The notes below the pieces were generated by a model. The model did not search any database, was not told where the DNA came from, and saw only the letters and a list, made by a program, of their open reading frames with translations. From Grimontia sedimenti (GTDB lineage: Bacteria; Pseudomonadota; Gammaproteobacteria; Enterobacterales; Vibrionaceae), in assembly GCF_011045095.1 (NCBI RefSeq), contig NZ_JAALDL010000008.1, positions 62,001 through 126,000 on the forward strand: a stretch of DNA of 64,000 nt, written 5' to 3'. Shown one piece after another: positions 36,111-44,754 of the stretch (its first letter is position 1; every line of letters starts with the position of its first letter). A program made the position numbers and the translations under genes.

Positions 36111-38171
36111 ATGTCTCAGTTCGACGCAATTTTTCAGCCGCTTGCGATCAACAAGCTGACGATCAGAAACCGGGTGATCAGTACGGCACATGCCGAGGTG
36201 TATGCGACGGAAAATGGCATGCCGACTGAGCGCTATATCAAGTATTACGAGGAAAAAGCCAAGGGCGGTATTGGCCTCTGTGTCTGCGGCGGTTCAAGCC
36301 CTGTGTCTATCGACAGTCCACAGCACTGGTGGAGCTCAGTGAACGTGAGTACGGATGAGATTATCCCGCACTTCCAGAACCTGGCAGATGCCATGCACAA
36401 GCACGGCGCGGCTATCATGATCCAACTGACACACATGGGACGTCGTTCCCGTTGGGATGGTGGTCACTGGCCGACCTTGATGAGCCCTAGCGGTATTCGC
36501 GAACCTGTTCACCGCGCGACCTGTAAAACCATCGAGCCGGAAGAAATCTGGCGCATTATCGATGATTTCGCGCAAGCCGTCCGTCGTGCAAAAGAAGGTG
36601 GCTTGGATGGTGTTGAGCTCTCTTTTGCCCACCAACACCTTGTCGACCAATTCTGGAGTCCGCGCGTTAACCGTCGTACCGATGAATGGGGTGGCAGCTT
36701 CGAAAACCGTATGCGTTTTGGCGTTGAAGTACTGAAAGCTGTGCGTGCGGAAGTAGGCCCGGATTTTGCGGTTGGCATCCGCATGACGGGGGACGAATTC
36801 CATCCTGATGGCCTTGACCACGAGAACATGAAAGAAATCGCGGCCTACTATGATGGGCTGGGTATGATTGATTTCTTCAGTATTGTGGGCTCGGGCTGCG
36901 ATACCCACAATACGCTGGCGAACGTCATCCCGAATATGACTTACCCGCCAGAGCCGTTTATTCACCTCGCCGCAGGTATTCGCAGTGTGGTGAACGTGCC
37001 TGTGATGCACGCGCAGAACATCAAAGATCCGGTGCAGGCAGCACGTGCACTGGAAAGTGGCCTGATTGACTTTGTCGGCATGACACGCGCCCATATCGCT
37101 GACCCTCATCTCATCACCAAAGTGAAGCTGGGACAGACAGATCAAATCCGCCAGTGTGTCGGTGCCAACTACTGCATTGACCGCCAATATCAGGGTATTG
37201 ATGTCCTCTGTATCCAAAACGCAGCGACATCTCGCGAAGCCAAAGTGCCACACATCATCAGCAAAACCGACGGCCCAATTCGCAAAGTGGTGGTGGTCGG
37301 TGGCGGCCCCGGTGGCATGGAAGCAGCGCGTGTCTGTGCCGAGCGTGGCCATCAGGTCACCCTGTTTGAGAAAAACAGCGAACTTGGCGGGCAAATTACG
37401 CTGGCTGCTGCTGCGCCTCAGCGCGAACAAATCGCAGGTATTACCCGTTGGTTCGATCTGGAACTGCGCCGTTTGGGTGTGAACCTTGTCTTCGACACGG
37501 CGGCAGATGAGGCGACTATTATGGCGGAATCGCCAGATGTGGTGGTGTTGGCTGTTGGCGGTAAACCGTTTATCAATCAGGAAGCCAAATGGGGCGGTGA
37601 TGACGGTTTGGTGGTGAGCAGTTGGGACATTCTGAGCGGTGCGGTTGAGCCGGGCAAAAACGTGGTGGTGTACGACACTATTTGTGAATTCGCGGGCATG
37701 TCTGTGGCGGATTACCTAGCCGCGAAAGGCTCACTGGTGGAAATAGTCACTGATGACATCAAACCGGGTGTCGCTGTCGGTGGCACCAGCTTCCCCACTT
37801 ACTATCGCAGCCTTTACGAGCGCGATGTGGTGATGACGCCGGATCTGGTGCTGGAAGAAGTCTACAAAGAGGGTGACAAACTGATTGCCCGCTTTGAAAA
37901 CGAATATACAGGTGTGCGCGAAGAGCGCGTGGTCGATCAGGTAGTGATTGAAAACGGCGTCAGACCAGACGAAGCGCTCTACTATGCGCTCAAAGAGGGC
38001 TCCCGCAACCGTGGTCAGGTAGATATCGACACTCTTTTCGCCTTCGAACCACAACCCGCATTTGCTGAACAGGCGGACGGTTACCTGCTTTATCGCATCG
38101 GGGATTGCAGCGCGCAGCGTAATATTCACGCTGCCATCTACGATTCACTGCGTCTGTTTAAAGACCTCTGA
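36111..38171 (+). CDS. dgcA: Dimethylglycine demethylase subunit DgcA (flavin, Fe-S, NAD-like oxidoreductase)
   Basis: 686 aa, old-yellow-enzyme/trimethylamine dehydrogenase family. N-terminal FMN TIM barrel (~1-370; NRVISTAHAE, HQHLVDQFWSPRVNRRTDEWGG), [4Fe-4S] cysteine cluster (CVGANYC...CIQNAA, ~346-368) and C-terminal ADP/FAD-binding domain (VVVVGGGPGGMEAARVC, ~395). With DgcB it oxidatively demethylates dimethylglycine to sarcosine, giving formaldehyde or methylene-THF and passing electrons to ETF. Order dgcA-dgcB-etfA-etfB matches P. aeruginosa PA5398-PA5401. Start ATG follows AAGGAAG. Confidence 0.9.
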   Translation: MSQFDAIFQPLAINKLTIRNRVISTAHAEVYATENGMPTERYIKYYEEKAKGGIGLCVCGGSSPVSIDSPQHWWSSVNVSTDEIIPHFQNLADAMHKHGAAIMIQLTHMGRRSRWDGGHWPTLMSPSGIREPVHRATCKTIEPEEIWRIIDDFAQAVRRAKEGGLDGVELSFAHQHLVDQFWSPRVNRRTDEWGGSFENRMRFGVEVLKAVRAEVGPDFAVGIRMTGDEFHPDGLDHENMKEIAAYYDGLGMIDFFSIVGSGCDTHNTLANVIPNMTYPPEPFIHLAAGIRSVVNVPVMHAQNIKDPVQAARALESGLIDFVGMTRAHIADPHLITKVKLGQTDQIRQCVGANYCIDRQYQGIDVLCIQNAATSREAKVPHIISKTDGPIRKVVVVGGGPGGMEAARVCAERGHQVTLFEKNSELGGQITLAAAAPQREQIAGITRWFDLELRRLGVNLVFDTAADEATIMAESPDVVVLAVGGKPFINQEAKWGGDDGLVVSSWDILSGAVEPGKNVVVYDTICEFAGMSVADYLAAKGSLVEIVTDDIKPGVAVGGTSFPTYYRSLYERDVVMTPDLVLEEVYKEGDKLIARFENEYTGVREERVVDQVVIENGVRPDEALYYALKEGSRNRGQVDIDTLFAFEPQPAFAEQADGYLLYRIGDCSAQRNIHAAIYDSLRLFKDL

Positions 38172-38191
38172 CCGACTGCGGGGTAGCTGTG

Positions 38192-40108
38192 ATGTGGACG
38201 TCGCTTATCGGTCCCTTGTTAGTCATCATGATTGCGCTGGCGGTTGCGGGCGCAGTCAAACGAATTCGTCTCTGGCAGCAAGGAAAGCCAGCCAGCTTTT
38301 CCATCGGGAAAGCCCTTGCTGCCATTCCCCGACGCTACTTGGTCGATCTTCACGATGTGGTTGCACGTGACAAAGCGTTTGCGAACACGCATGTCGCCAC
38401 TGCTGGGGGCTTTGTCGCTTCCAGCCTTTTAATGGTGCTGGTTTTCGTTCTGGGGTTAGACAATACCCTGACATTCGCATTGATGAGTGCAACGTTCTCT
38501 GCGATGGCGTTTGGTGCAGTGAAAGTGAAAAAACGGCGTGAAAACCCTCCTGCGAACCTTTCCAAAGGACCTTGGCAGAGGCTACCTAACAGTCTGCTGG
38601 TTTTCTCCTTCTCTGGCTTGATGATGTCGTTGCTGTTGTTATTGGGTATAGGCAATGTGCCCATCATCGTCGCAGCACTGCTTATTGTTGGCATTCTGTT
38701 GGGCTTGGCTGAGCTGCTGTTTGGCATGACCTGGGGCGGCCCAATGAAACACGCCTTCGCGGGGGCCCTGCATCTCGGTTTTCACCGTCGTCAGGAACGT
38801 TTCGGCGGTGGCCGTTCAACCGGACTGAAACCAATCAATCTTGACGAGCAAACTCTGGGCGTCGAAAAACCATCGGACTTCTATTGGAACCAATTATTGG
38901 GTTTTGATGCCTGCGTGCAATGCGGGCGATGTGAGAAGGTTTGTCCCGCGTTTGCCGCAGGTCAGCCGCTGAATCCGAAGAAACTGATTCAGGATATGGT
39001 GGTCGGGATGGCCGGCGGGGACACTGGCAACTACGCAGGCAGCCAGTACCCCGGCAAATCTGATGAAGCCCGTTGTGGTGCGCCGGATAAACCATTGTTT
39101 GAAGGTTTGCTGGATGCAGAAACCGTCTGGTCATGTACTACCTGTCGCGCCTGCGTTGAAGAATGCCCGATGATGATCGAACACGTTGATGCCATCGTCG
39201 ACATGCGCCGCAACTTGACGTTAGCAAAAGGTGAAACGGTCGGAAAAGGTGCAGAGGTGTTGGAGAACCTGATTGCAACCGATAACCCGAATGGCCTGTC
39301 GCCAAACAGCCGAGCGAACTGGTCCGTGGATCTTAAACTCAATCATCTGTCAAAGGTAGGTACTACGGATGTGCTTTTGTGGGCGGGTGATGGCGCCTTT
39401 GATCTGGCTTACCAACGCACGCTCCGGGCGGTTGTAGCTCTACTGCGTAACGCCAATATCGAGTTCGCCATTTTGGGTAATGAAGAATTGGATAGCGGCG
39501 ATCTGGCGCGTCGTCTGGGTGATGAAGCCACCTTCCAGCGCTTGGCGATTGCCAATGTCAAAACCCTGAATAAGTACCAGTTCCGATCGATTGTTACGCC
39601 GGACCCTCACGCCTTCCATGTGTTGAAAAACGAGTACCCGGATTTCGGTGGTAGCTATGATGTATTCCACCACACCGAGTATCTGGCGAAGCTGGTTGAG
39701 CAAGGTGATATCAAGCTGAATCAGGCCAAAGCCCAATCGGTGACTTATCACGATCCTTGTTACCTAGGGCGTTACAACGGTGGCTATGACGCACCGCGTT
39801 ACCTGTTGAGCAGTATGGGGCTGACGGTCAGTGAGATGGAGCGTTCAGGTTATCGCTCGCGTTGTTGCGGCGGTGGAGGTGGTGCGCCAGTCACCGATAT
39901 TCCGGGCGAACACCGTATTGCAGATATGCGGATGGATGATGCCAGGGAGACAGGTGCAGAAATGGTAGCGGTTGCCTGCCCGCAGTGTGCAGTAATGCTC
40001 GAAGGCGTAGTGATGCCAAGGCCGGAAGTGAAAGACATTGCAGTCATGCTGCTCGATGCCGTGGCAGAAAACGCCGACGCTGGCCAAGCAAAAGCGGTGG
40101 GGGAGTAA
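38192..40108 (+). CDS. dgcB: DgcB, membrane-bound Fe-S electron-transfer subunit
   Basis: ~638 aa. N-terminal membrane helices (~1-20, ~70-115, ~140-185), two 4Fe-4S ferredoxin motifs (CVQCGRCEKVCP and CTTCRACVEECP, ~250-335) and two CCG/heterodisulphide-reductase-type domains (CYLGRYNG, RCCGGGGGAP, ACPQCAVMLEG). It is expected to link DgcA and ETF to the respiratory chain. The ATG at 38192 is preferred to the overlapping GTG at 38189. It abuts etfA with no gap (stop TAA then ATG), implying coupling. Confidence 0.9.
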   Translation: MWTSLIGPLLVIMIALAVAGAVKRIRLWQQGKPASFSIGKALAAIPRRYLVDLHDVVARDKAFANTHVATAGGFVASSLLMVLVFVLGLDNTLTFALMSATFSAMAFGAVKVKKRRENPPANLSKGPWQRLPNSLLVFSFSGLMMSLLLLLGIGNVPIIVAALLIVGILLGLAELLFGMTWGGPMKHAFAGALHLGFHRRQERFGGGRSTGLKPINLDEQTLGVEKPSDFYWNQLLGFDACVQCGRCEKVCPAFAAGQPLNPKKLIQDMVVGMAGGDTGNYAGSQYPGKSDEARCGAPDKPLFEGLLDAETVWSCTTCRACVEECPMMIEHVDAIVDMRRNLTLAKGETVGKGAEVLENLIATDNPNGLSPNSRANWSVDLKLNHLSKVGTTDVLLWAGDGAFDLAYQRTLRAVVALLRNANIEFAILGNEELDSGDLARRLGDEATFQRLAIANVKTLNKYQFRSIVTPDPHAFHVLKNEYPDFGGSYDVFHHTEYLAKLVEQGDIKLNQAKAQSVTYHDPCYLGRYNGGYDAPRYLLSSMGLTVSEMERSGYRSRCCGGGGGAPVTDIPGEHRIADMRMDDARETGAEMVAVACPQCAVMLEGVVMPRPEVKDIAVMLLDAVAENADAGQAKAVGE

Positions 40109-41308
40109 ATGGACGACATCAAACGACGCGATCCCCGTAAAGAACAGATCCTGAGAAATCGCCTGCACCCTCAGTATGATGAGATGGCTGTTGACCATGA
40201 TTTGCTGATGTCAGGTGGTACCAACCGCAAAAATCCCCACAAGCAGGGGTATTTATCGGCGGAAGGCATCAAACGGATTGACCGCTCTGGTGCTGCGGTC
40301 GCAGCTGCTGGCATTGCGAAAAAACAGCAAGAGCAAAGTTTGCCACTCAGGGCTATTGTTAATCCTTCCAGCCATATTGTGGTGTTCTCGGATTCTGACA
40401 GTGCCAAGCTGACGGTGCTGGATAAAGACATGTTAGGGCTTGCTCATTCTTTGGCTGATGATGGCACAGCCGTCATAATGATTAACCTGCACAGCCGTGA
40501 AGATGACCTCGCCTCGGCAGGGGCAGACAGAGCACTGGCGCTTGATGCAGCCAACTATTCCCCTGACAGCTGGCTCGGGATTTTACAAACCATCGAAACA
40601 GAGCTTTCTCCCAAACATTGGATATTCGCGGATGGCACCTTAGTCGGTGGTGATTTAGCAAGAAGATTGGCGGTTTCATTGGGCGTAAGACCAGTGACTC
40701 GCGGCAAGCTTTACGCTGAAGGCACCCTGAATTGTGGCGGTGGTGATGCATCGAAAAGCGTTAACCGGAAGCTTTCCCGCATCTTGCTGGTGGAAGAACA
40801 AGTGGCTGACCCCATTGCTGGCTTTATCACTGAAGCGTCTTCTCTGGATGTCGCAGAAGTGGCGGGCGTGATCCCCAAAGTCACTGATCTTGGTGATGTC
40901 GCCGTTGATCCGGCAGACATTCCTTTGGCGGAAACCCGCTTTATTCTCTCTGGTGGTAACGGTATTCGTAACTGGGCCTTGTTCCACCAATGTGCGCAAG
41001 CATTGGGCGCGACAGAAGGTGCCAGCCGCGTCGCTGTCGATAACGGACACATGCCGAGAACGACTCAAGTGGGTGCAACCGGCACTTACGTGAACGCCAA
41101 AGTCTATGTCGCGGTAGGTATTTCGGGCGCGATTCAGCATTTGCAGGGGATGACGACCTGTGAAACTGTCATCGCACTCAATACCGATGCCAACTGCGAC
41201 ATGATTAAGCGTGCTGATCTGAGCATTATTGCTGACAGCAGCGAGGTGATGCAGGCATTGGTTGACGCGACCGCTGGCGGTAAAGGAGAGCTTGATAATG
41301 TCGGATAA
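40109..41308 (+). CDS. etfA: Electron transfer flavoprotein alpha subunit (dgc-associated)
   Basis: 399 aa. Extended N-terminal region (~1-80, basic) followed by the ETF alpha domain and the C-terminal FAD-binding domain (VVDNGHMPRTTQ-type AVDNGHMPRTTQVG, VAVGISGAIQHLQG, IALNTDANCDMIKRADL). It accepts electrons from dimethylglycine oxidation. The N-terminal extension is typical of betaine-cluster ETF alpha paralogues rather than housekeeping ETF. Its stop overlaps the etfB start by 11 bp. Confidence 0.9.
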   Translation: MDDIKRRDPRKEQILRNRLHPQYDEMAVDHDLLMSGGTNRKNPHKQGYLSAEGIKRIDRSGAAVAAAGIAKKQQEQSLPLRAIVNPSSHIVVFSDSDSAKLTVLDKDMLGLAHSLADDGTAVIMINLHSREDDLASAGADRALALDAANYSPDSWLGILQTIETELSPKHWIFADGTLVGGDLARRLAVSLGVRPVTRGKLYAEGTLNCGGGDASKSVNRKLSRILLVEEQVADPIAGFITEASSLDVAEVAGVIPKVTDLGDVAVDPADIPLAETRFILSGGNGIRNWALFHQCAQALGATEGASRVAVDNGHMPRTTQVGATGTYVNAKVYVAVGISGAIQHLQGMTTCETVIALNTDANCDMIKRADLSIIADSSEVMQALVDATAGGKGELDNVG

Positions 41309-42074
41309 CCAAAACATCCTGGTACTGGTTTCAGCCGGCCAACATCCGCTCTCTGGGCGTCCAAGACGGGCAGAGCGTGATGCTAAGGCGCTGGAATTGG
41401 CATTGTCTCAGTCCGAATCCGCAATGGTTGTATTTGCCGGAGACCCACAATCACCCGCTATTCGGGAATATCTCGGTATGGGCGTCTCCAAGGTCAATGT
41501 GTTGAAGCAACCAGAAGGGGCAGACACCAGTGAGGCACTGGCGGATTTCGTCAGATCACAGAAGCCTCAACTTGTTTTCTGTGGAGCCCGGGCAGAGCAG
41601 GGGGAATCATCCGGCATGGTGCCGTATTTGGTTGCTGATGGGTTAGGTGCAGCCGTTGTGCCGGAAGTGGTCAATGTGATGGAGCATACCGATTCCCACG
41701 TTGAAGTGCTTCAGGCTTTGGCGGGCGGTCAGCGCAGAAAACTAAGGGTGGAACTACCAGCCGTGCTGATTGCCAGTGCATCAGCGCCTGCAGCGAGGCA
41801 AAGCGCATTTACCAAAGCGAGAGACGGTTTAGTGAATGTGCTGGAAGTTGAAGTGAAAATGGATTTGGAGCAACAGGGCTGGGAATGGCAGCCTGCTAAG
41901 AAACGTCCGAAACGCACTAAAACCGTCGCTGCGAAAGCCTCCAGCCGAGACCGCTTTAAAGCCGCCACTGCAGCGCCCGCATCTTCAGGTGGAAAAGTGA
42001 TGATGAACCCAAGCCCGCAAGAAGCGGCAGAAGCGATTTTGAAGCTGCTTGAAGAGAAAGGTCTTAGGAATTGA
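41298..42074 (+). CDS. etfB: Electron transfer flavoprotein beta subunit (dgc-associated)
   Basis: 258 aa. ETF beta fold with AERDAKALELAL, ADFVRSQKPQLVFCGARAEQGES, VVNVMEHTDSHVEVLQALAGGQRRKL and ELPAVLIASASAPAARQ. A Lys/Arg-rich linker (QPAKKRPKRTK, ~205-215) precedes a C-terminal helix. ATG at 41298 after AAAGGAGAG. Its 3' 417 bp (from 41658) are duplicated at 44273-44689, where they are fused to a truncated glutaredoxin. This copy is the intact one. Terminator at 42096. Confidence 0.9.
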   Translation: MSDNQNILVLVSAGQHPLSGRPRRAERDAKALELALSQSESAMVVFAGDPQSPAIREYLGMGVSKVNVLKQPEGADTSEALADFVRSQKPQLVFCGARAEQGESSGMVPYLVADGLGAAVVPEVVNVMEHTDSHVEVLQALAGGQRRKLRVELPAVLIASASAPAARQSAFTKARDGLVNVLEVEVKMDLEQQGWEWQPAKKRPKRTKTVAAKASSRDRFKAATAAPASSGGKVMMNPSPQEAAEAILKLLEEKGLRN

Positions 42075-42095
42075 ACGTAAACGGGTTTGCCAACA

Positions 42096-42118
42096 AATGC
42101 CCTCATTATGAGGGCATT
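42096..42118. terminator. Terminator between etfB and the convergent secreted-protein gene
   Basis: AATGCCCTCA/TGAGGGCATT perfect 10-bp stem with 3-nt loop. Related stem at 44709-44736 in the duplicated copy. Confidence 0.8.
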
Positions 42119-42144
42119 GTCGTTTGAGCAAGTCTGGAGTTGGG

Positions 42145-43872
42145 CTAGTTACAGCTGTAGCTGGTTGCCACTTTCTTCACCCGGTTATCTGCACCGTCAC
42201 AGAAGTCGTAATTCAACTGTAGGAAACACTGCTGTGTACCATCCTCTTTGATGGTAATGGTGCCGTTGTACACGTAGGAAAGCGGTGTGCCCCGCACATC
42301 ACCATGCTGACAGGCAGGTTTAATGGTTGAACTGCCGCTAATGCTCAGTGTCTTCAACGTCTTCACTTCGGTTACCCCAACATAGCCGCGAATACCGCCA
42401 GAATAACGGTCGTAGCTTGTGGTTGAGAAACTGCCGTAATCAGTCGTCCATCTGAGCCGGGTGTGGCGTGCGGATGGGTGGTAAAGCCCTGCAGCGTTGA
42501 AGTAGACATCAGATTTATTGCAATCCACACCGAAGTAAGACCAAGCACCATCCCCGCCCGCAGACATTTGGAGTGTCACGCCTGAGCTACAGGCACCGAG
42601 GGGCTCGTCGTTGTCGTTAATGGTAACGGTTCCTGAAGCTTTGTCGCTTTGGTCATCTTTAATCCAGGCGTCGAGCGAAAAGGTTTTAGCTTCTTCGTCA
42701 TCGTCATCATCAATGGTTGGCACGATGACACTGATGCTGGAAACACCGGGCGGGATGTCTACCTTCACGCCTGTGCTGGTAAGTGTGGCTGTTGTGCTTT
42801 CCTCTCCAAATCTCACCGTGACGCCAGTCTGATAGTCTGTTCCCGCAATGGCCGTACCATCGCGAAGTGCAAGGGTGACTTCTTTTGAGGCTTTGAGCTC
42901 TTTGTCGAAGTTGACGGTAAAGGTGGCGTTTTGTCCTTCGGTAACGGTATCGCCGGAAACACCAGTGACTTCAATGACAGTTTCGCTCGGGAACACGGTG
43001 CCGTCATAGCACTTGTAAGCTTCCTGTGTATTGGTCGTCAACGCGCTGATGCGATTTGGAAAAAGCCCGACAGAGACTTTCTCGCCCGTATCAGGATTCA
43101 GTCGCCAAAGCCAGGTACTGTTGATGTTCCCTGTGACGTTTTGGTTTTTGGCAGCAACAAGCATTTGCCCGTTCTGATCGAGGGTGGCGGCCGTAACGAA
43201 ATTGACGAAATGGAAAGACTCTAGCTCGGTTTCCCCCGTAGAGGTGTTAATGGTAAATGTTCGGGTGTTGGTGACTAGCAGGAGTTTGCCCTGATAAAAC
43301 ACAAAGTCCCCCCAACTTGAGTAACCTCCCGAGCGAATACCACTGGGAAACTCGCCAATCTTTGTCGTGGAAGCGTCGCTAGTGTTGATGGTAAAGATAT
43401 CACTGTTATCAGAGGCATAAAGAGTATTTGTAGTGGGGTCGAATGCCATGCGGAATACATCCGGCGCGTCGCCAACAATCGTGTGAGTACCTGTATCAGG
43501 GTCATAATAGGCGAGCTGGTTTTTCTTCAGCTTTGACGCATGGAAATCGAGGCTAGGAAATTCACCGGAATTGGTGTCGTCTTCAAGCCCCTGCACATGA
43601 TAGGCTTCCGGCCTTGGCGCGCTTACATAGTAGATACGATTGTTGACTGCGTCATAAGCCATAGCCGAAGAGCTGAATAGTGTGCGTGACTCTTTCAGTG
43701 CGCGAGAGCCGTCGTAAGCACCTGTGAGTTTTTTGTCTTCTTGCAGGTCTATAAGAAAGCCCACATGTCCACGTCCCGCGTTCATGGCGTAGACGTTGCC
43801 ATAACACTGTGCAAAAGCGCCAGACGAGGCGCAAGTTGCCAGAATGAAAGTTGCCAAAGTATGCTTCTTCAT
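42145..43872 (-). CDS. Secreted beta-propeller/Calx-beta protein, paralogue A
   Basis: 575 aa. Signal peptide (cleaved after SGAFA). Residues ~22-300 contain repeated propeller-like strands (AMAYDAVNNRIYYVSAP, RMAFDPTTNTLYASD, LWRLNPDTGEKVSVG), resembling NHL/DUF6923-type repeats. Residues ~315-430 form a Calx-beta domain (TVTEGQNATFTVNFDKE, GTAIAGTDYQ, ending GTVTINDNDEP, a calcium-binding pattern). Residues ~435-575 are Cys-containing and of unknown fold. Probably exported, perhaps cell-surface or released. Precise function unknown. A paralogue lies at 44755-46476: N-terminal parts are closely similar, C-terminal parts only ~45% identical by eye. Confidence 0.75.
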   Translation of the reverse strand: MKKHTLATFILATCASSGAFAQCYGNVYAMNAGRGHVGFLIDLQEDKKLTGAYDGSRALKESRTLFSSSAMAYDAVNNRIYYVSAPRPEAYHVQGLEDDTNSGEFPSLDFHASKLKKNQLAYYDPDTGTHTIVGDAPDVFRMAFDPTTNTLYASDNSDIFTINTSDASTTKIGEFPSGIRSGGYSSWGDFVFYQGKLLLVTNTRTFTINTSTGETELESFHFVNFVTAATLDQNGQMLVAAKNQNVTGNINSTWLWRLNPDTGEKVSVGLFPNRISALTTNTQEAYKCYDGTVFPSETVIEVTGVSGDTVTEGQNATFTVNFDKELKASKEVTLALRDGTAIAGTDYQTGVTVRFGEESTTATLTSTGVKVDIPPGVSSISVIVPTIDDDDDEEAKTFSLDAWIKDDQSDKASGTVTINDNDEPLGACSSGVTLQMSAGGDGAWSYFGVDCNKSDVYFNAAGLYHPSARHTRLRWTTDYGSFSTTSYDRYSGGIRGYVGVTEVKTLKTLSISGSSTIKPACQHGDVRGTPLSYVYNGTITIKEDGTQQCFLQLNYDFCDGADNRVKKVATSYSCN

Positions 43873-44122
43873 ACAATTTCCCTAGTGTTTATATTGTTAT
43901 TAAATCAACTGCATAAGCATGAAAATCGTATGAGGTGAGACAGACGTATTTTGTCTCGAATATGATGCGACGTCGGAAATAAATAATTAGCGTTTACTGA
44001 ATAAGACGCTTTGTGTTTGATTAATAAAATTAATAAGTTAGATCTAAATTAGGAGGTGGTGTTTGAATCAACTGTTCTGAAAATTAACAGATCATAATCA
44101 AACATCAACTTGAGGACAGAAG

Positions 44123-44689
44123 ATGAAACGCATCGTTTTATACACCAGCAAAAATTGCGCGCACTGCCAGTCAGCCAAGCAGTTTTTCGATAGCAAGAAA
44201 ATCGCCTACCGTTTGTGCGATGTGGGTACACCAAGAGGTAGAAAAGAGCACGCCTCGCTGGGTGCGCGCGGCGTGCCGGAAGTGGTCGATGTGATGGAGC
44301 AAACCAACTCCCACGTTGAAGTGCTTCAGGCTTTGGCGGGGGGGCAGCGCAGAAAACTAATCGTCGAACTACCTGCCGTGCTGATTGCCAGTGCATCAGC
44401 ACCGGCAGCGAGGCAAAGCGCGTTTACCAAAGCGCGAGATGGTTTAGTGAATGTGCTGGAAGTTGAAGTGAAAATGGATTTGGAGCAACAGGGCTGGGAA
44501 TGGCAGCCTGCCAAGAAACGCCCGAAGCGCACCAAAACCGTCGCTGCGAAAGCCTCCAGCCGAGACCGCTTTAAAGCCGCCACTGCAGCGCCCGCATCTT
44601 CGGGCGGAAAAGTGATGATGAACCCAAGCCCGCAAGAAGCGGCAGAAGCGATTCTGAAGTTGCTTGAAGAAAAAGGACTCAGACGGTAA
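44123..44689 (+). CDS. Chimeric ORF: truncated glutaredoxin fused in frame to EtfB C-terminus
   Basis: 188 aa. Residues 1-52 are a glutaredoxin N-terminus (CAHC active site, ends at the GARGVP cis-proline region); residues 53-188 are the last ~136 residues of EtfB. The join is at GTGCC shared by grx and etfB. The glutaredoxin half lacks its final ~24 residues (GSH-binding end and last helix) and the EtfB half lacks the N-terminal nucleotide-binding part, so neither activity is expected. Yet the ORF has no stop, keeps its own promoter region, Shine-Dalgarno (TGAGGACAG) and terminator, and differs from its parents mainly at synonymous positions. Whether it is expressed is unknown. Confidence 0.7.
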   Translation: MKRIVLYTSKNCAHCQSAKQFFDSKKIAYRLCDVGTPRGRKEHASLGARGVPEVVDVMEQTNSHVEVLQALAGGQRRKLIVELPAVLIASASAPAARQSAFTKARDGLVNVLEVEVKMDLEQQGWEWQPAKKRPKRTKTVAAKASSRDRFKAATAAPASSGGKVMMNPSPQEAAEAILKLLEEKGLRR

Positions 44690-44708
44690 GCAGAATAGTT
44701 AATAAAAA

Positions 44709-44736
44709 TGCCCTCATGTGCGAGGGCAATTTTTTA
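44709..44736 (+). terminator. Terminator after the chimeric ORF
   Basis: TGCCCTC/GAGGGCA 7-bp stem, 6-nt loop, followed by a run of seven T. Diverged duplicate of the etfB terminator. Confidence 0.8.
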
Positions 44737-44754
44737 CGTCTTTAGGTTCTACAG

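Larger units (their letters stand above)
41658..44277. repeat. Tandem duplication, copy 1 (3' etfB - secreted protein gene - 5' grx)
   Basis: Begins at the GTGCC in etfB (41658-41662) and ends at the GTGCC in the truncated glutaredoxin (44273-44277). Copy 2 starts at that same GTGCC and runs to the corresponding GTGCC in the intact glutaredoxin (47125-47129). Ends are ~91-93% identical; the central secreted-protein genes have diverged much more. Confidence 0.88.

Noticed and set aside
36336-37430. Long antisense ORF (364 aa) opposite dgcA
   Set aside because: The codon pattern and protein are shadows of the conserved dgcA frame; no Shine-Dalgarno or family resemblance.
44278-44689. A second functional etfB
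   Set aside because: Only the C-terminal half is present, without the N-terminal nucleotide-binding region.
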